Of a stretch of 64,000 nt of DNA, positions 8,834 through 17,116 are shown piece after piece. The notes below the pieces were generated by a model. The model was not told the origin of the DNA, did not search any database, and saw nothing but the letters and a program-made list of their open reading frames with translations. The position numbers and the translations under genes are program-made. The stretch is from Planobacterium oryzisoli (lineage in GTDB: Bacteria; Bacteroidota; Bacteroidia; Flavobacteriales; Weeksellaceae), in contig NZ_JADKYY010000010.1 of NCBI RefSeq assembly GCF_015354315.1, positions 21,844 to 85,843 of the forward strand, given 5' to 3'. Numbering within the stretch: the stretch's first letter is position 1; each line of letters opens with the position of its first letter.

Positions 8834-9721
8834 ATGCAAAAGTATATTGCGCTAATGCGTGCAGAGCAGTGGGTTAAAAATTTTTTCGTATTCCTACCAC
8901 TGTTTTTTTCTGGTAATTTTCTACATTTCCATTTACTCTTAAAAAGTGTTTTTGCTTTCCTAGCATTTTCTTTGGCATCCAGTGCGGTTTATGTAATTAA
9001 TGATTTCAAGGACCGTCATGCAGATAGTGCACATCCCGAGAAGAAAAACAGGCCTATTGCAAGCGGTGCGGTGTCTCCACGTAAAGCTTTAGTGTTTTTT
9101 GTAGTTTTGCTCCTAGCTCTATTTATTCTTCTTGTAGTCGGGACTTCCTGTTTGGAAGTTAGTTTTCCCAACATTGGTTTAGTGATCTTCATCTACTTGC
9201 TTCTAAATATTGCCTATACCTTGGAATTAAAACATGTGGCAATAATCGATGTCACTATCGTATCTCTCGGTTTTGTATTACGCGTAGTTGCAGGGGGCGC
9301 TACTACCAGTATCCCTATATCTCAATGGGCTATATTGCTGACCTTTGTACTGGCAATGGTTCTGGCATTGGGAAAAAGAAGAGGAGAACTTATTAATTCA
9401 GGTATTTCAGGCAAAACACGTAGAGCACTGGACGGCTACAATGTGCAGTTTGCTGATATTGCATTATCAATTTCTGTCACCTTAGCTATAGTAAGCTATT
9501 TAATGTTTACGGTAACTCCCGAAGCACAACTGCGATTTGGTAAGGAAGTCTTTTTCACCGTTTTATTTGTAGTGTTTGCTTTTCTGCGTTACCTACAGCA
9601 AACATTGGTATACAATAGGACGGAATCACCAACTCAGGTGGCTTATAAAGACCGGTACATTCAGATAACAGTGTTATTATGGATGTTTTCTTTCTTGTTA
9701 TTGATTTATTTTAAAAAATAG
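8834..9721 (+). CDS. UbiA-superfamily prenyltransferase, polyprenyl-phosphate phosphoribosyltransferase-like
   Basis: An integral membrane protein (295 aa, about eight or nine helices) of the UbiA superfamily. The first Asp-rich motif is NDFKDRHADSAHPEKKNRPI, closely resembling the corresponding site of mycobacterial decaprenyl-phosphate phosphoribosyltransferase (Rv3806c), where the HP-K-RPIA-G block is typical. The N-terminal RAEQWVKNFFVFLPLFFSG also fits that subfamily. Such enzymes place 5-phosphoribose on a polyprenyl phosphate, making a lipid-linked pentose donor. That substrate is inferred from motif similarity only. It is followed after 15 bases by a HAD phosphatase gene, which would fit removal of the 5-phosphate from the product. 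The stop is followed directly by the next gene with no terminator. Confidence 0.82.
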   Translation: MQKYIALMRAEQWVKNFFVFLPLFFSGNFLHFHLLLKSVFAFLAFSLASSAVYVINDFKDRHADSAHPEKKNRPIASGAVSPRKALVFFVVLLLALFILLVVGTSCLEVSFPNIGLVIFIYLLLNIAYTLELKHVAIIDVTIVSLGFVLRVVAGGATTSIPISQWAILLTFVLAMVLALGKRRGELINSGISGKTRRALDGYNVQFADIALSISVTLAIVSYLMFTVTPEAQLRFGKEVFFTVLFVVFAFLRYLQQTLVYNRTESPTQVAYKDRYIQITVLLWMFSFLLLIYFKK

Positions 9722-9736
9722 AACTAAGATTAAAGT

Positions 9737-10324
9737 ATGGTAAAACTTTACTGTTTCGATTTTGATGGTACACTTACAACTAAGGATACGATGTTTCTTT
9801 TTCTAAAGTTCTATAATAAAAAACAGTATTACAGGCAATTTTTAAAGTTTCTACCACTTTTTATTCTCCTTAAAATGGGCCTTCTTAAAGCAGAGCAGGT
9901 TAAGGAGAGCTTTATAGCTTCTCTTTTGAAAGGAGAAAGTCAGGAGAAACTGAAGCATGCTAGCGAAAAATTTTACGAGCTTAACGCCGAGATTATTTTA
10001 CGGCCAAATGCGAAACGATTCATATCGCAAATGCACGAAGAGGGACATTCTGGAGTAATCGTTTCCGCTTCTCTTAATATATGGCTTGAACCATTTGCGC
10101 GTCAGTTAAATTTGGACCTGATATGTACACAAGCACAGTTTGTGGATAATAAGTTTAGCGGAAAGTTCTCCACTCCGAACTGCACACAACAGGAGAAGGT
10201 AGTGCGTTTAAAAAGATATTTAGATGGGAAAAGGTTTGACCGTTTAATTGCTTTTGGCGATAGTTCAGGAGATTTCCCCATGCTGGAGTATTCCAACGAG
10301 GGCCATTATAAATATTTTCATTAA
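9737..10324 (+). CDS. HAD-IB family phosphatase
   Basis: A 195-aa soluble HAD hydrolase. Motif I is FDFDGTLTTKD (nucleophile and acid/base Asp), motif II is VSASLN, and motif IV is FGDSSGDFPML. The helical cap after motif I puts it in subclass IB, with phosphoserine phosphatase-like enzymes. Length is normal and the C-terminus GHYKYFH looks complete. It sits 15 bases behind the UbiA-type prenyltransferase; in mycobacteria a separate phosphatase acts on the prenyltransferase product, so a matching role here is an attractive inference, but the substrate is not visible from sequence. Confidence 0.88.
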   Translation: MVKLYCFDFDGTLTTKDTMFLFLKFYNKKQYYRQFLKFLPLFILLKMGLLKAEQVKESFIASLLKGESQEKLKHASEKFYELNAEIILRPNAKRFISQMHEEGHSGVIVSASLNIWLEPFARQLNLDLICTQAQFVDNKFSGKFSTPNCTQQEKVVRLKRYLDGKRFDRLIAFGDSSGDFPMLEYSNEGHYKYFH

Positions 10325-10341
10325 TTTGCATGGTATAAAAT

Positions 10342-10366
10342 GCCTTGGAATTAAGGCTGATTTTTT
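10342..10366 (+). terminator. Weak terminator-like hairpin after the HAD gene
   Basis: GCCTT (10342-10346) pairs with AAGGC (10353-10357), with a run of six T starting three bases later. The short stem makes this uncertain. Confidence 0.35.
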
Positions 10367-10389
10367 ACCATTAATAACCCCTTTGAGTA

Positions 10390-11571
10390 ATGACTACAAG
10401 AGTATACCTTGACAATGCTGCAACGACTCCCGTGGATAAGCAAGTACTTGCATGTATGATGGATACGATGGAGAAAAATTACGGTAATCCATCTTCTACA
10501 CACAGCGCTGGCCAGGAAGCTAAAACAGTAATTGAGAATGTCCGACGTCAAATCGCGAAGGTACTAAATGCACAACCAAGTGAAATAATATTCACGTCCT
10601 GCGGTACCGAATCCAATAATATGATTATCCACTCTTGTGTGGATCATTTAGAGGTAAAACGTATTATAACCTCTCCTTTAGAGCATAAATGTGTTGCTGA
10701 GGCAATACGGGATACGAAAATGCGCAAAGGAGTGGAAGTTGTTTATTTAAGACCGGACAAAATGGGTGTATTGTCTTTAACTGATCTAGAGGATTTGCTA
10801 AAGAGCTCAGATAAAAAGACTCTCATAAGTTTAATGCATGCAAATAATGAGGTGGGTAATCTGTTGGATCTTAAAAAAGTGTCGCAATTAGCACAACAGT
10901 ACAATGCACTTTTTCATTCTGACACAGTGCAAACCATTGGGCATTTACCATTAGATCTAACTGATATTCCGCTAGATTTCGCTTCGTGCAGTGCACATAA
11001 ATTCCACGGTCCGAAAGGCTCAGGATTTGCTTTCATTCGTAAAACATCCCGATTAAAGCCTTATATCTTGGGAGGACCTCAAGAAAGAGAGCTGCGCGCA
11101 GGAACCGAGAACGTTGCAGGTATTGCAGGATTAGGTAAAGCGTTTGAGCTAGCATATGATAATTTAGAAACTTATTCAAAGCATATTTCTGAGATTAAGA
11201 ACTATGCCATCCAACAGCTGAAAGATTCTATTCCTGGTGTTACGTTTAATGGATTGTCCGGGGATCTAAATTCGAGCTTGTATACTGTATTATCGGTACT
11301 GCTTCCTTTTAAAAATCCTTTGATTGGACTTCAACTTGATATGAAAGGTATTGCAATTTCTCAAGGAAGTGCGTGCAGCGCCGGAGCTTCTAAGCCTTCG
11401 ATCGTACTGATGATGCTTCTCGATGACCATGAGCTGGAAAATTCTACGCCATTGCGAGTTTCATTCTCTCATTTAACGACTAAGGAAGAAATAGATTATT
11501 TTGTGCAGGCGGTAAAGGAGATAAGTAGTTCTTCTTCTTTGATAGAAAATGCAGATGCGATACATAGATAA
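10390..11571 (+). CDS. Cysteine desulfurase (NifS/IscS family)
   Basis: A PLP enzyme that takes sulfur from cysteine to a persulfide for Fe-S clusters or thiolated tRNA. The N-terminus YLDNAATTPVD is the family opening; the PLP lysine is Lys204 in SAHKFHGPKG; the persulfide-carrying Cys329 is in GSACSAG, with the RAGTENV block between. At 393 aa it is closer to the NifS/IscS type than the SufS type. No iscU, iscR or suf genes flank it, so its client cannot be named; hence no gene symbol. Thioredoxin is the next gene but has its own promoter box. Confidence 0.92.
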   Translation: MTTRVYLDNAATTPVDKQVLACMMDTMEKNYGNPSSTHSAGQEAKTVIENVRRQIAKVLNAQPSEIIFTSCGTESNNMIIHSCVDHLEVKRIITSPLEHKCVAEAIRDTKMRKGVEVVYLRPDKMGVLSLTDLEDLLKSSDKKTLISLMHANNEVGNLLDLKKVSQLAQQYNALFHSDTVQTIGHLPLDLTDIPLDFASCSAHKFHGPKGSGFAFIRKTSRLKPYILGGPQERELRAGTENVAGIAGLGKAFELAYDNLETYSKHISEIKNYAIQQLKDSIPGVTFNGLSGDLNSSLYTVLSVLLPFKNPLIGLQLDMKGIAISQGSACSAGASKPSIVLMMLLDDHELENSTPLRVSFSHLTTKEEIDYFVQAVKEISSSSSLIENADAIHR

Positions 11572-11600
11572 AAGGCTGCATTTTTTGGAAATTGTTTTAT

Positions 11601-11608
11601 TACATTTG
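11601..11608 (+). promoter_or_regulatory. -7 promoter box for trxA
   Basis: TACATTTG matches TAnnTTTG and lies 30 bases before the trxA ATG. Confidence 0.5.
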
Positions 11609-11638
11609 TCAGATATTTTAAATTAAATACAATTAATT

Positions 11639-11956
11639 ATGGCTATAGAAATTACAGACAGTTCATTTAAAGAAACCGTTTTACAATCGGATAAACCAGT
11701 GCTCGTTGATTTTTGGGCAGTATGGTGTGGTCCATGTAGAATGCTAGGACCTATCATTGAGGAAGTAGCACAGGATTTTGAAGGTAAGGCAATAGTAGGG
11801 AAGGTAGACGTTGATAACAATCAGCAGGTTTCTGTGGACTATGGAATTCGTAATATTCCAACAGTTTTAATATTTAAGAATGGTGAAGTAGTAGATAAAA
11901 TTGTGGGGGTAGCACCTAAAGAAGTGATTGCTGAGAAATTATCAGCACATTTGTAA
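11639..11956 (+). CDS. trxA: Thioredoxin
   Basis: A 105-aa classical thioredoxin, the cytoplasmic dithiol reductant. The active site is WCGPC with Cys30 and Cys33 in VDFWAVWCGPCR; the cis-proline is in IRNIPTVLIF. No signal peptide, so it is the cytosolic form rather than a periplasmic relative. It has its own promoter box and a terminator, hence is a single-gene unit between the desulfurase and the tRNA-Asp pair. Confidence 0.95.
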   Translation: MAIEITDSSFKETVLQSDKPVLVDFWAVWCGPCRMLGPIIEEVAQDFEGKAIVGKVDVDNNQQVSVDYGIRNIPTVLIFKNGEVVDKIVGVAPKEVIAEKLSAHL

Positions 11957-11977
11957 AAAATAATACAACTGAAAATG

Positions 11978-12008
11978 AATGTCTTCCATACAGGAAGGCA
12001 TTTTTTAG
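11978..12008 (+). terminator. Terminator of trxA
   Basis: AATGTCTTCC (11978-11987) pairs with GGAAGGCATT (11993-12002), with one G-T wobble and a 5-base loop, followed by a T run. Confidence 0.85.
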
Positions 12009-12083
12009 TCAAAAAATTTGCAGGCAAGAGAAAATATCTTAATTTTGCACTCACCTAAAAGAAAGACATTCTTGCTTTTTAAT

Positions 12084-12157
12084 GATCCGGTAGTTCAGCT
12101 GGTTAGAATGCCGCCCTGTCACGGCGGAGGTCGCGGGTTCGAATCCCGTCCGGATCG
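12084..12157 (+). tRNA. tRNA-Asp (GTC), copy 1
   Basis: A 74-nt cloverleaf: acceptor stem GATCCGG/CCGGATC, anticodon stem CCGCC/GGCGG with loop CTGTCAC (anticodon GTC, aspartate), and T arm GCGGGTTCGAATCCCGT with the GGTTCGAATCC core. Discriminator base G; the following bases are CAA, so CCA is not encoded. Confidence 0.97.
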
Positions 12158-12193
12158 CAAAGTTTTTTATATTTACTTCAAAAAAATATAAAT

Positions 12194-12267
12194 GATCCGG
12201 TAGTTCAGCTGGTTAGAATGCCGCCCTGTCACGGCGGAGGTCGCGGGTTCGAATCCCGTCCGGATCG
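12194..12267 (+). tRNA. tRNA-Asp (GTC), copy 2
   Basis: Identical in sequence to the first copy, 110 bases downstream, with a 36-base AT-rich spacer. The identity extends a few bases into both flanks (AAT before, CA after), indicating a recent tandem duplication or gene conversion. Probably co-transcribed with copy 1. Confidence 0.97.
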
Positions 12268-12280
12268 CATTAAGTATAAT

Positions 12281-12322
12281 AATTGCTGTAGGAGTTAAGT
12301 CTTACGGCAATTTTCATTTTTG
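12281..12322 (+). terminator. Terminator of the tRNA-Asp pair
   Basis: AATTGCTGTA (12281-12290) pairs with TACGGCAATT (12303-12312) with one wobble, followed by a T-rich tract. From here to 12497 I see no further feature. Confidence 0.75.
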
Positions 12323-12521
12323 GCTTACGTCTAAGCGTAGTAATTAGTATTTTTCTGTTTAAATTGCCTCCGTTTTGGTTTGTGGTAGCGCACGTGTTAA
12401 ATTACCGGACTATCTCCTCTTCATGATAAATTGACTGTGCACAAGATTATAGCCGCAAAGTAGCGATAAATTCAATCAAGAATTTAAATATCTTCGGTAT
12501 CTTTACAGTTAAATAGACTAT

Positions 12522-13748
12522 ATGAAGCACTTTATTGTATTATTTCTGTTGATTGCTGGATTTCTGAGTGCCCAGCAATATTCTTCAGACGATCTATTTC
12601 AAATGGCTCGCAATGCAGCATTTAATGACAAGGATTATAATAAGGCAATTAGCCTCTCACAACAGGCTCTAGAGATTACACCTGATTATACTGATATTTC
12701 AATATTTTTAGCTAGACTTTACACTTGGGACGATCAACCAGAGAAAGCGCGTGAAATATTTAAGGAGCTAAAGGAAAAAGGCACAGAAGATGCCGATTTT
12801 TTTCTTGCTTATGGATCACTAGAATATTGGAATGATAACAATGAAAAGGCCCTAGAGATAGTAAATGAGGGGGTTTCAAAGAACCCCCTCTCATCAGACT
12901 TGCTCATTCTAAGAGCTAAGATTAATAACAGTGATCAAAATTATGCCAGTGCGCTCGCAGATCTGGAGAATGCATTAAAAATTGATCCGCAAAATACCGA
13001 TGCGCGATCACTTTTAACCAGAGTTCAGTCTAATGGTGTAAAAAACAGTATAGGAGTTTCATACACGCACTCGCATTTTGATAAGCAGTTTGAAGATGAC
13101 TGGCGAATCTCTACATTAAGTTATAAACGAGGGACCAAGTTAGGATCTGTGATTTTAAAATTAAATCATGCCAGCAAGTTTGGTGACTCTGGATTTCAAG
13201 GCGAGTTAGAAGCGTACCCAAGGATTTCGGAGACCTTTTATATGTATGTAGGTACGGGTTATTCTGCAGACGTGGGTATTTTTCCCAAATTTAGACTAGG
13301 AGCCTCCTTGTATGCCAATCTTCCTAAAAGTTTTGAGGCTGAAGTTGGCGTTAGACATTTGTATTTTAGTGACGGTCTTTGGATGTATACAGCCAGCGTT
13401 GGTAAGTATTATAAAAACTTCTGGTTTAATTTCCGGACGTATTTAACCCCATCTTCCCAAAACGTATCGCATTCCTATACTGCTACAACCCGATATTATT
13501 TTAGTGATGCAAACAATTATTTGGGAATTCAAGTAGGAACGGGTATAAGCCCAGAAGAACAGTTGAATAGTTTGCTTCCTGATGGCGTGTACAAGTTGAA
13601 GACATTTAAGGTAGGGGCGGATTATAATTTTACCCTATCGAAAAATAATTTATTCACTATTTCCGGCACATACTACCGCCAAGAGTACCGCCCTGAAACT
13701 ATTGGTAACCAATATGATTTTAGTCTGGGCTACGCCAGAAATTTTTAA
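12522..13748 (+). CDS. TPR/outer-membrane beta-barrel protein, YaiO-like
   Basis: A 408-aa exported protein: signal peptide residues 1-17 (ending LSAQ), tetratricopeptide-like helices from ~20 to 170 (for example YNKAISLSQQALEITPDY and YASALADLENALKIDPQN), then a C-terminal half of alternating aromatic strands ending YDFSLGYARNF, typical of an outer-membrane barrel. This order is that of the YaiO family and, in outline, of PgaA, whose TPR part and barrel export poly-N-acetylglucosamine. A TATCTTTA box at 12498-12505 may be its promoter. The stop codon overlaps, on opposite strands, that of the glycosyltransferase-LtaS fusion. Export of that enzyme's product is my inference from the arrangement. 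Confidence 0.85.
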   Translation: MKHFIVLFLLIAGFLSAQQYSSDDLFQMARNAAFNDKDYNKAISLSQQALEITPDYTDISIFLARLYTWDDQPEKAREIFKELKEKGTEDADFFLAYGSLEYWNDNNEKALEIVNEGVSKNPLSSDLLILRAKINNSDQNYASALADLENALKIDPQNTDARSLLTRVQSNGVKNSIGVSYTHSHFDKQFEDDWRISTLSYKRGTKLGSVILKLNHASKFGDSGFQGELEAYPRISETFYMYVGTGYSADVGIFPKFRLGASLYANLPKSFEAEVGVRHLYFSDGLWMYTASVGKYYKNFWFNFRTYLTPSSQNVSHSYTATTRYYFSDANNYLGIQVGTGISPEEQLNSLLPDGVYKLKTFKVGADYNFTLSKNNLFTISGTYYRQEYRPETIGNQYDFSLGYARNF

Positions 13749-16700
13749 AAGTCCTTTCGTTTAATATAGTTATTGAAAGTGGAGTCCGGTAGTAACTTTC
13801 TGGATTGCAGAAACAAAGAATTTTTTTCAATATACTCTTTATGTGCTTGCTTGGAAGCTTTTTTAATTAACGGATCAGAAACAGGCGATAAATTAGGAAG
13901 TCTATATTGTCCTTGGGGGCTGGTATACACATCTCCATAAATATACTCATCGGATAGAAATTTACTTTGCATCAGTGGTATATATCTGGACGTTCTAAGG
14001 TCTGGCTGTAAGCCAGTTCCTAACCAAGAGGTCTTCGCTGGAACTTTTAAGCCGTATAGGTTTTCAAATACGGTGGTTATAAAAGGAGCCACATCGTAGT
14101 GACTTACTATAGCTTCAAAGCGGTCCGATTGCGTCAGCAGAGGAGAATAAACTAAAAACGGGACTTGGTAGCGGCTGGCTCTGCTCTCAAGTTCTATTTC
14201 AGGAATACTGTGATCGCCTGTAATTATAAAAATCGTGTTTTCGAAGAATGGAAATTTACGCGCTTCTGTAAAAAAATTCTTTATTGCATAATCGGAATTA
14301 ACTACTGCAGCTAGTTCATTTTTATAAGTACTTGCAATTTTCTTTTTTGAATCGGGCAACTCTGAAATGATCTTCTGAGTTTCTTTTGAAAAAAAATCTT
14401 GGTCATTAACCTTGAACGGACTATGTGCCGAAAGGGTCATCATTGTGGCCAGCATTGGTTGCTGTGTTTTTGAGAGGTCCACTAGCAGTTCTGAGAAAAC
14501 CGCTTGATCTTCGTAGCCCCAGCTCTCTCCCGAGTTCGAGGGTAGTTTACGATACGTCTTTGGAAAATCTCTTAGATCTTTGATTTTAATAGAAGAAGCT
14601 AATAAGTATTTGGACATATTATCAAAATCCGCATCGCCACCATAGTAGTAATTTGCCCGATAGCCATTTTTTATGAAGATGTTGGCCAAATTAAAATGTT
14701 CTGGATACTCACCAAGGTCCAAGAAGCCATTTTTTGCTGTAGGTAAAGAACCGAGTATGGCTGGTAACACTTCAAATGTCCTTCCTGAGGAACTATACAT
14801 GTGGTCCCATACAAGACTCTTTGGTTTCAATGATTGTAAGAAAGGGGTAAAGGAACCGATGTACCCATTAGAGTCGCTATAGGCCTTTCCTAGACCTTCG
14901 ACAATAATAAGCACTACATGTGGCTTTTGCTTGGTGGATGTGAAATATTTATCAAAGAAATTGGTGGAGGTCCTCTCTTTTAAAAAAGGGTAATTGGAAT
15001 CAAAATTACTTGCTTTTTTAAGTGGTTGAGTACTTTGGGTTGAGCTGATCAATTCTTCCCAATTTTGTTTGATAAAATATCCCAACTTACTGGTTGACGT
15101 ATTTTGCTCGTGGTAGGTCACTGTTTTGCTGGCGAATGTGGCTGGAGGTAGTAGTAAAGATATTATAGCTATAGTGGCTATAGACAATGCAATCCACTCA
15201 TTACTTTTTAGTTTCAATGTCAGCTTCATAAGAATTTGATAAAGTAGAAGAAGAGCAATAAATCCAATCACAAAGTAATTTGCCTTTAAAACTCCCGCCG
15301 CCTGCAAGGTGGTTTGTACATCCTGGAGGTTGTAATGCCACAGGTCTGCACCTAAAAGATTATGAGATTCTTGAAAGTAGATTAAGCATATTAATTGTAA
15401 AATTACCATTAGCATTACATAAACTATTGCAAACAGTTCACCTGATTTTTTGTGAATTAAGATTATGACAAAACCTAAAGCCATTCCTACGGTAGCTACT
15501 AAGACAGAAGTCCGAGCTACATTGGTTAAGAGGGTTATTGTAGTACCAAAAATATCAGTAAACGGTCTTTCAGAGTGTGCAATAATTACTTCGACTATTC
15601 CTAGGATTGATGCCAGGACAATATAGATAAGTGCTGCAGCGGAAGAAAAATAGAGTGCATGTTTCCAACTTCTGGCCGCTGTAGTTTTTTTGGTGGTATT
15701 CTGAGAAAAACCCTGTCGGGTCATTACCCCCCACGAATGGTTTTTTTTGAAATAGTCTTTGAAACCAAGAACACTCGCCCACACCACCTTCGGATGGAAG
15801 TAGAAAGGCTCAATCAAAGCGGTAAGTACAAGCAAGCGGAAATCTTTTCTGTTAGAATAAACTTGATAACTTGTTAAGTCCACCAGAATTGCATAAATGG
15901 AGAACAAGAATCCGACGGAAAGTACAAGAGAAAGGAGTACAAGAAAAATTTGCCAATCTATAACACCAAGAAGTAAGAAAACAAAGAATAAGACATAGCC
16001 TGTAAATTCGACTAGAGGTCCTAAGAACTCAAACAAAAACCAGTAGGGGAGACTTAACATCCCCATTTTACCGTATTTCTTATTGAATATCATTTTTCGA
16101 TGGCTCCATAACGTTTCCATCGTTCCGCGCATCCATCGGTTGCGTTGGCGCATTAAAATATCTTTTGATTCTGGTGCTTCAGTCCAGCACAAGGGATCTG
16201 GAATAGAAACCACATCATAGGGCAGCTCTTTCTCTTCCATGTAGCGGCGCATCCGCACTACGAGTTCCATATCTTCTCCAACTGTAGAGGAATCGTATCC
16301 TCCGCAAGCTAACACGATTTTTTTATCAAAAACCCCAAATGCTCCAGAAATCAAAATAAGACCCGAGGCTCGTGACCAAGCCATTCTTCCTAATATAAAA
16401 GCTCTAATATACTCGAGAACTTGCACGCGTGCAAGCCAACTACGAGGCATTTTGACCTCCACAACCTTTCCGTCTTTAATCGTACAATTGTTTGCTAATC
16501 TAATCACTCCACCACATGCGATAACTCTTTTGTCTGTAGTATCCATAAACGGTTTGGATAATTTTAGAATAGCATCTTGTTCTAAAATGCAATCTACGTC
16601 AATGCATACAAGATACTCCCCGGTGGAAACGTTGATTCCTACATTCAGTGCGTCAGCCTTTCCGCCGTTTTCTTTATCTACAACAACGAGTCTTTTGAAG

Positions 16701-17116
16701 GCAGGATTGGAACTTTTATATATAGCCCTAATCTCCTTAGTAGCAATCTTGTTTTCAACGAAGTAGGGTACCTTTTCAAGATGGTATGCTTCCACAAGTC
16801 GGGATATGGAATCGTCCTTGCTGCCGTCGTTTATTATGATAATTTCAAGATTTGGGTAATAGAGAGAAAGCAGTGACCGTACATTTTCCACAACCGTCAT
16901 CCCTTCGTTATATGCCGGAGCCAGTAACGAGAATCTAGGAGCGTCAGTATTAGATGCAATTAGACCATAATCAGTTAGAGTATTGCCTTTCTTGTAGTGT
17001 TTTACCGCACCCAAAGCATAAACCGCAATCCATGCGTATGTGATTAACACACCCAAACCATAGAGTAAAAAGAACCCCATAAGTATATCTATGACAAGAT
17101 TATTTCCGAACGTCAT
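13745..17116 (-). CDS. Fusion of processive GT2 glycosyltransferase and LtaS-like alkaline-phosphatase-fold transferase
   Basis: A 1123-aa bimodular membrane protein. After one N-terminal helix (~10-35), residues ~60-330 are a family-2 glycosyltransferase: FSLLAPAYNEG, the DxD at Asp173-Asp175 (CIDVDC), Asp282 in GEDMEL, and QRNRW at 324-328, the Q-RW motif of processive synthases such as PgaC. Helices follow to ~470. Then five helices (~490-680) lead into an alkaline-phosphatase-fold domain like LtaS or OpgB: metal ligand Glu740 in IIVEGLG, Thr780 in SSSGRTFEV in the place of the LtaS nucleophile, and Asp968-His969 in ITGDHS. A Thr rather than a formylglycine site argues for phosphoglycerol or phosphoethanolamine transfer, not sulfate ester cleavage. 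I infer a synthase that also decorates its polymer outside the membrane. Start overlaps the HEAT gene stop (ATGA). Confidence 0.9.
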   Translation of the reverse strand: MTFGNNLVIDILMGFFLLYGLGVLITYAWIAVYALGAVKHYKKGNTLTDYGLIASNTDAPRFSLLAPAYNEGMTVVENVRSLLSLYYPNLEIIIINDGSKDDSISRLVEAYHLEKVPYFVENKIATKEIRAIYKSSNPAFKRLVVVDKENGGKADALNVGINVSTGEYLVCIDVDCILEQDAILKLSKPFMDTTDKRVIACGGVIRLANNCTIKDGKVVEVKMPRSWLARVQVLEYIRAFILGRMAWSRASGLILISGAFGVFDKKIVLACGGYDSSTVGEDMELVVRMRRYMEEKELPYDVVSIPDPLCWTEAPESKDILMRQRNRWMRGTMETLWSHRKMIFNKKYGKMGMLSLPYWFLFEFLGPLVEFTGYVLFFVFLLLGVIDWQIFLVLLSLVLSVGFLFSIYAILVDLTSYQVYSNRKDFRLLVLTALIEPFYFHPKVVWASVLGFKDYFKKNHSWGVMTRQGFSQNTTKKTTAARSWKHALYFSSAAALIYIVLASILGIVEVIIAHSERPFTDIFGTTITLLTNVARTSVLVATVGMALGFVIILIHKKSGELFAIVYVMLMVILQLICLIYFQESHNLLGADLWHYNLQDVQTTLQAAGVLKANYFVIGFIALLLLYQILMKLTLKLKSNEWIALSIATIAIISLLLPPATFASKTVTYHEQNTSTSKLGYFIKQNWEELISSTQSTQPLKKASNFDSNYPFLKERTSTNFFDKYFTSTKQKPHVVLIIVEGLGKAYSDSNGYIGSFTPFLQSLKPKSLVWDHMYSSSGRTFEVLPAILGSLPTAKNGFLDLGEYPEHFNLANIFIKNGYRANYYYGGDADFDNMSKYLLASSIKIKDLRDFPKTYRKLPSNSGESWGYEDQAVFSELLVDLSKTQQPMLATMMTLSAHSPFKVNDQDFFSKETQKIISELPDSKKKIASTYKNELAAVVNSDYAIKNFFTEARKFPFFENTIFIITGDHSIPEIELESRASRYQVPFLVYSPLLTQSDRFEAIVSHYDVAPFITTVFENLYGLKVPAKTSWLGTGLQPDLRTSRYIPLMQSKFLSDEYIYGDVYTSPQGQYRLPNLSPVSDPLIKKASKQAHKEYIEKNSLFLQSRKLLPDSTFNNYIKRKDF

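Noticed and set aside
13745..15100. Sulfatase activity of the fusion's C-terminal domain
   Set aside because: No C/S-x-P-x-R formylglycine motif is present; the nucleophile position carries Thr as in LtaS.
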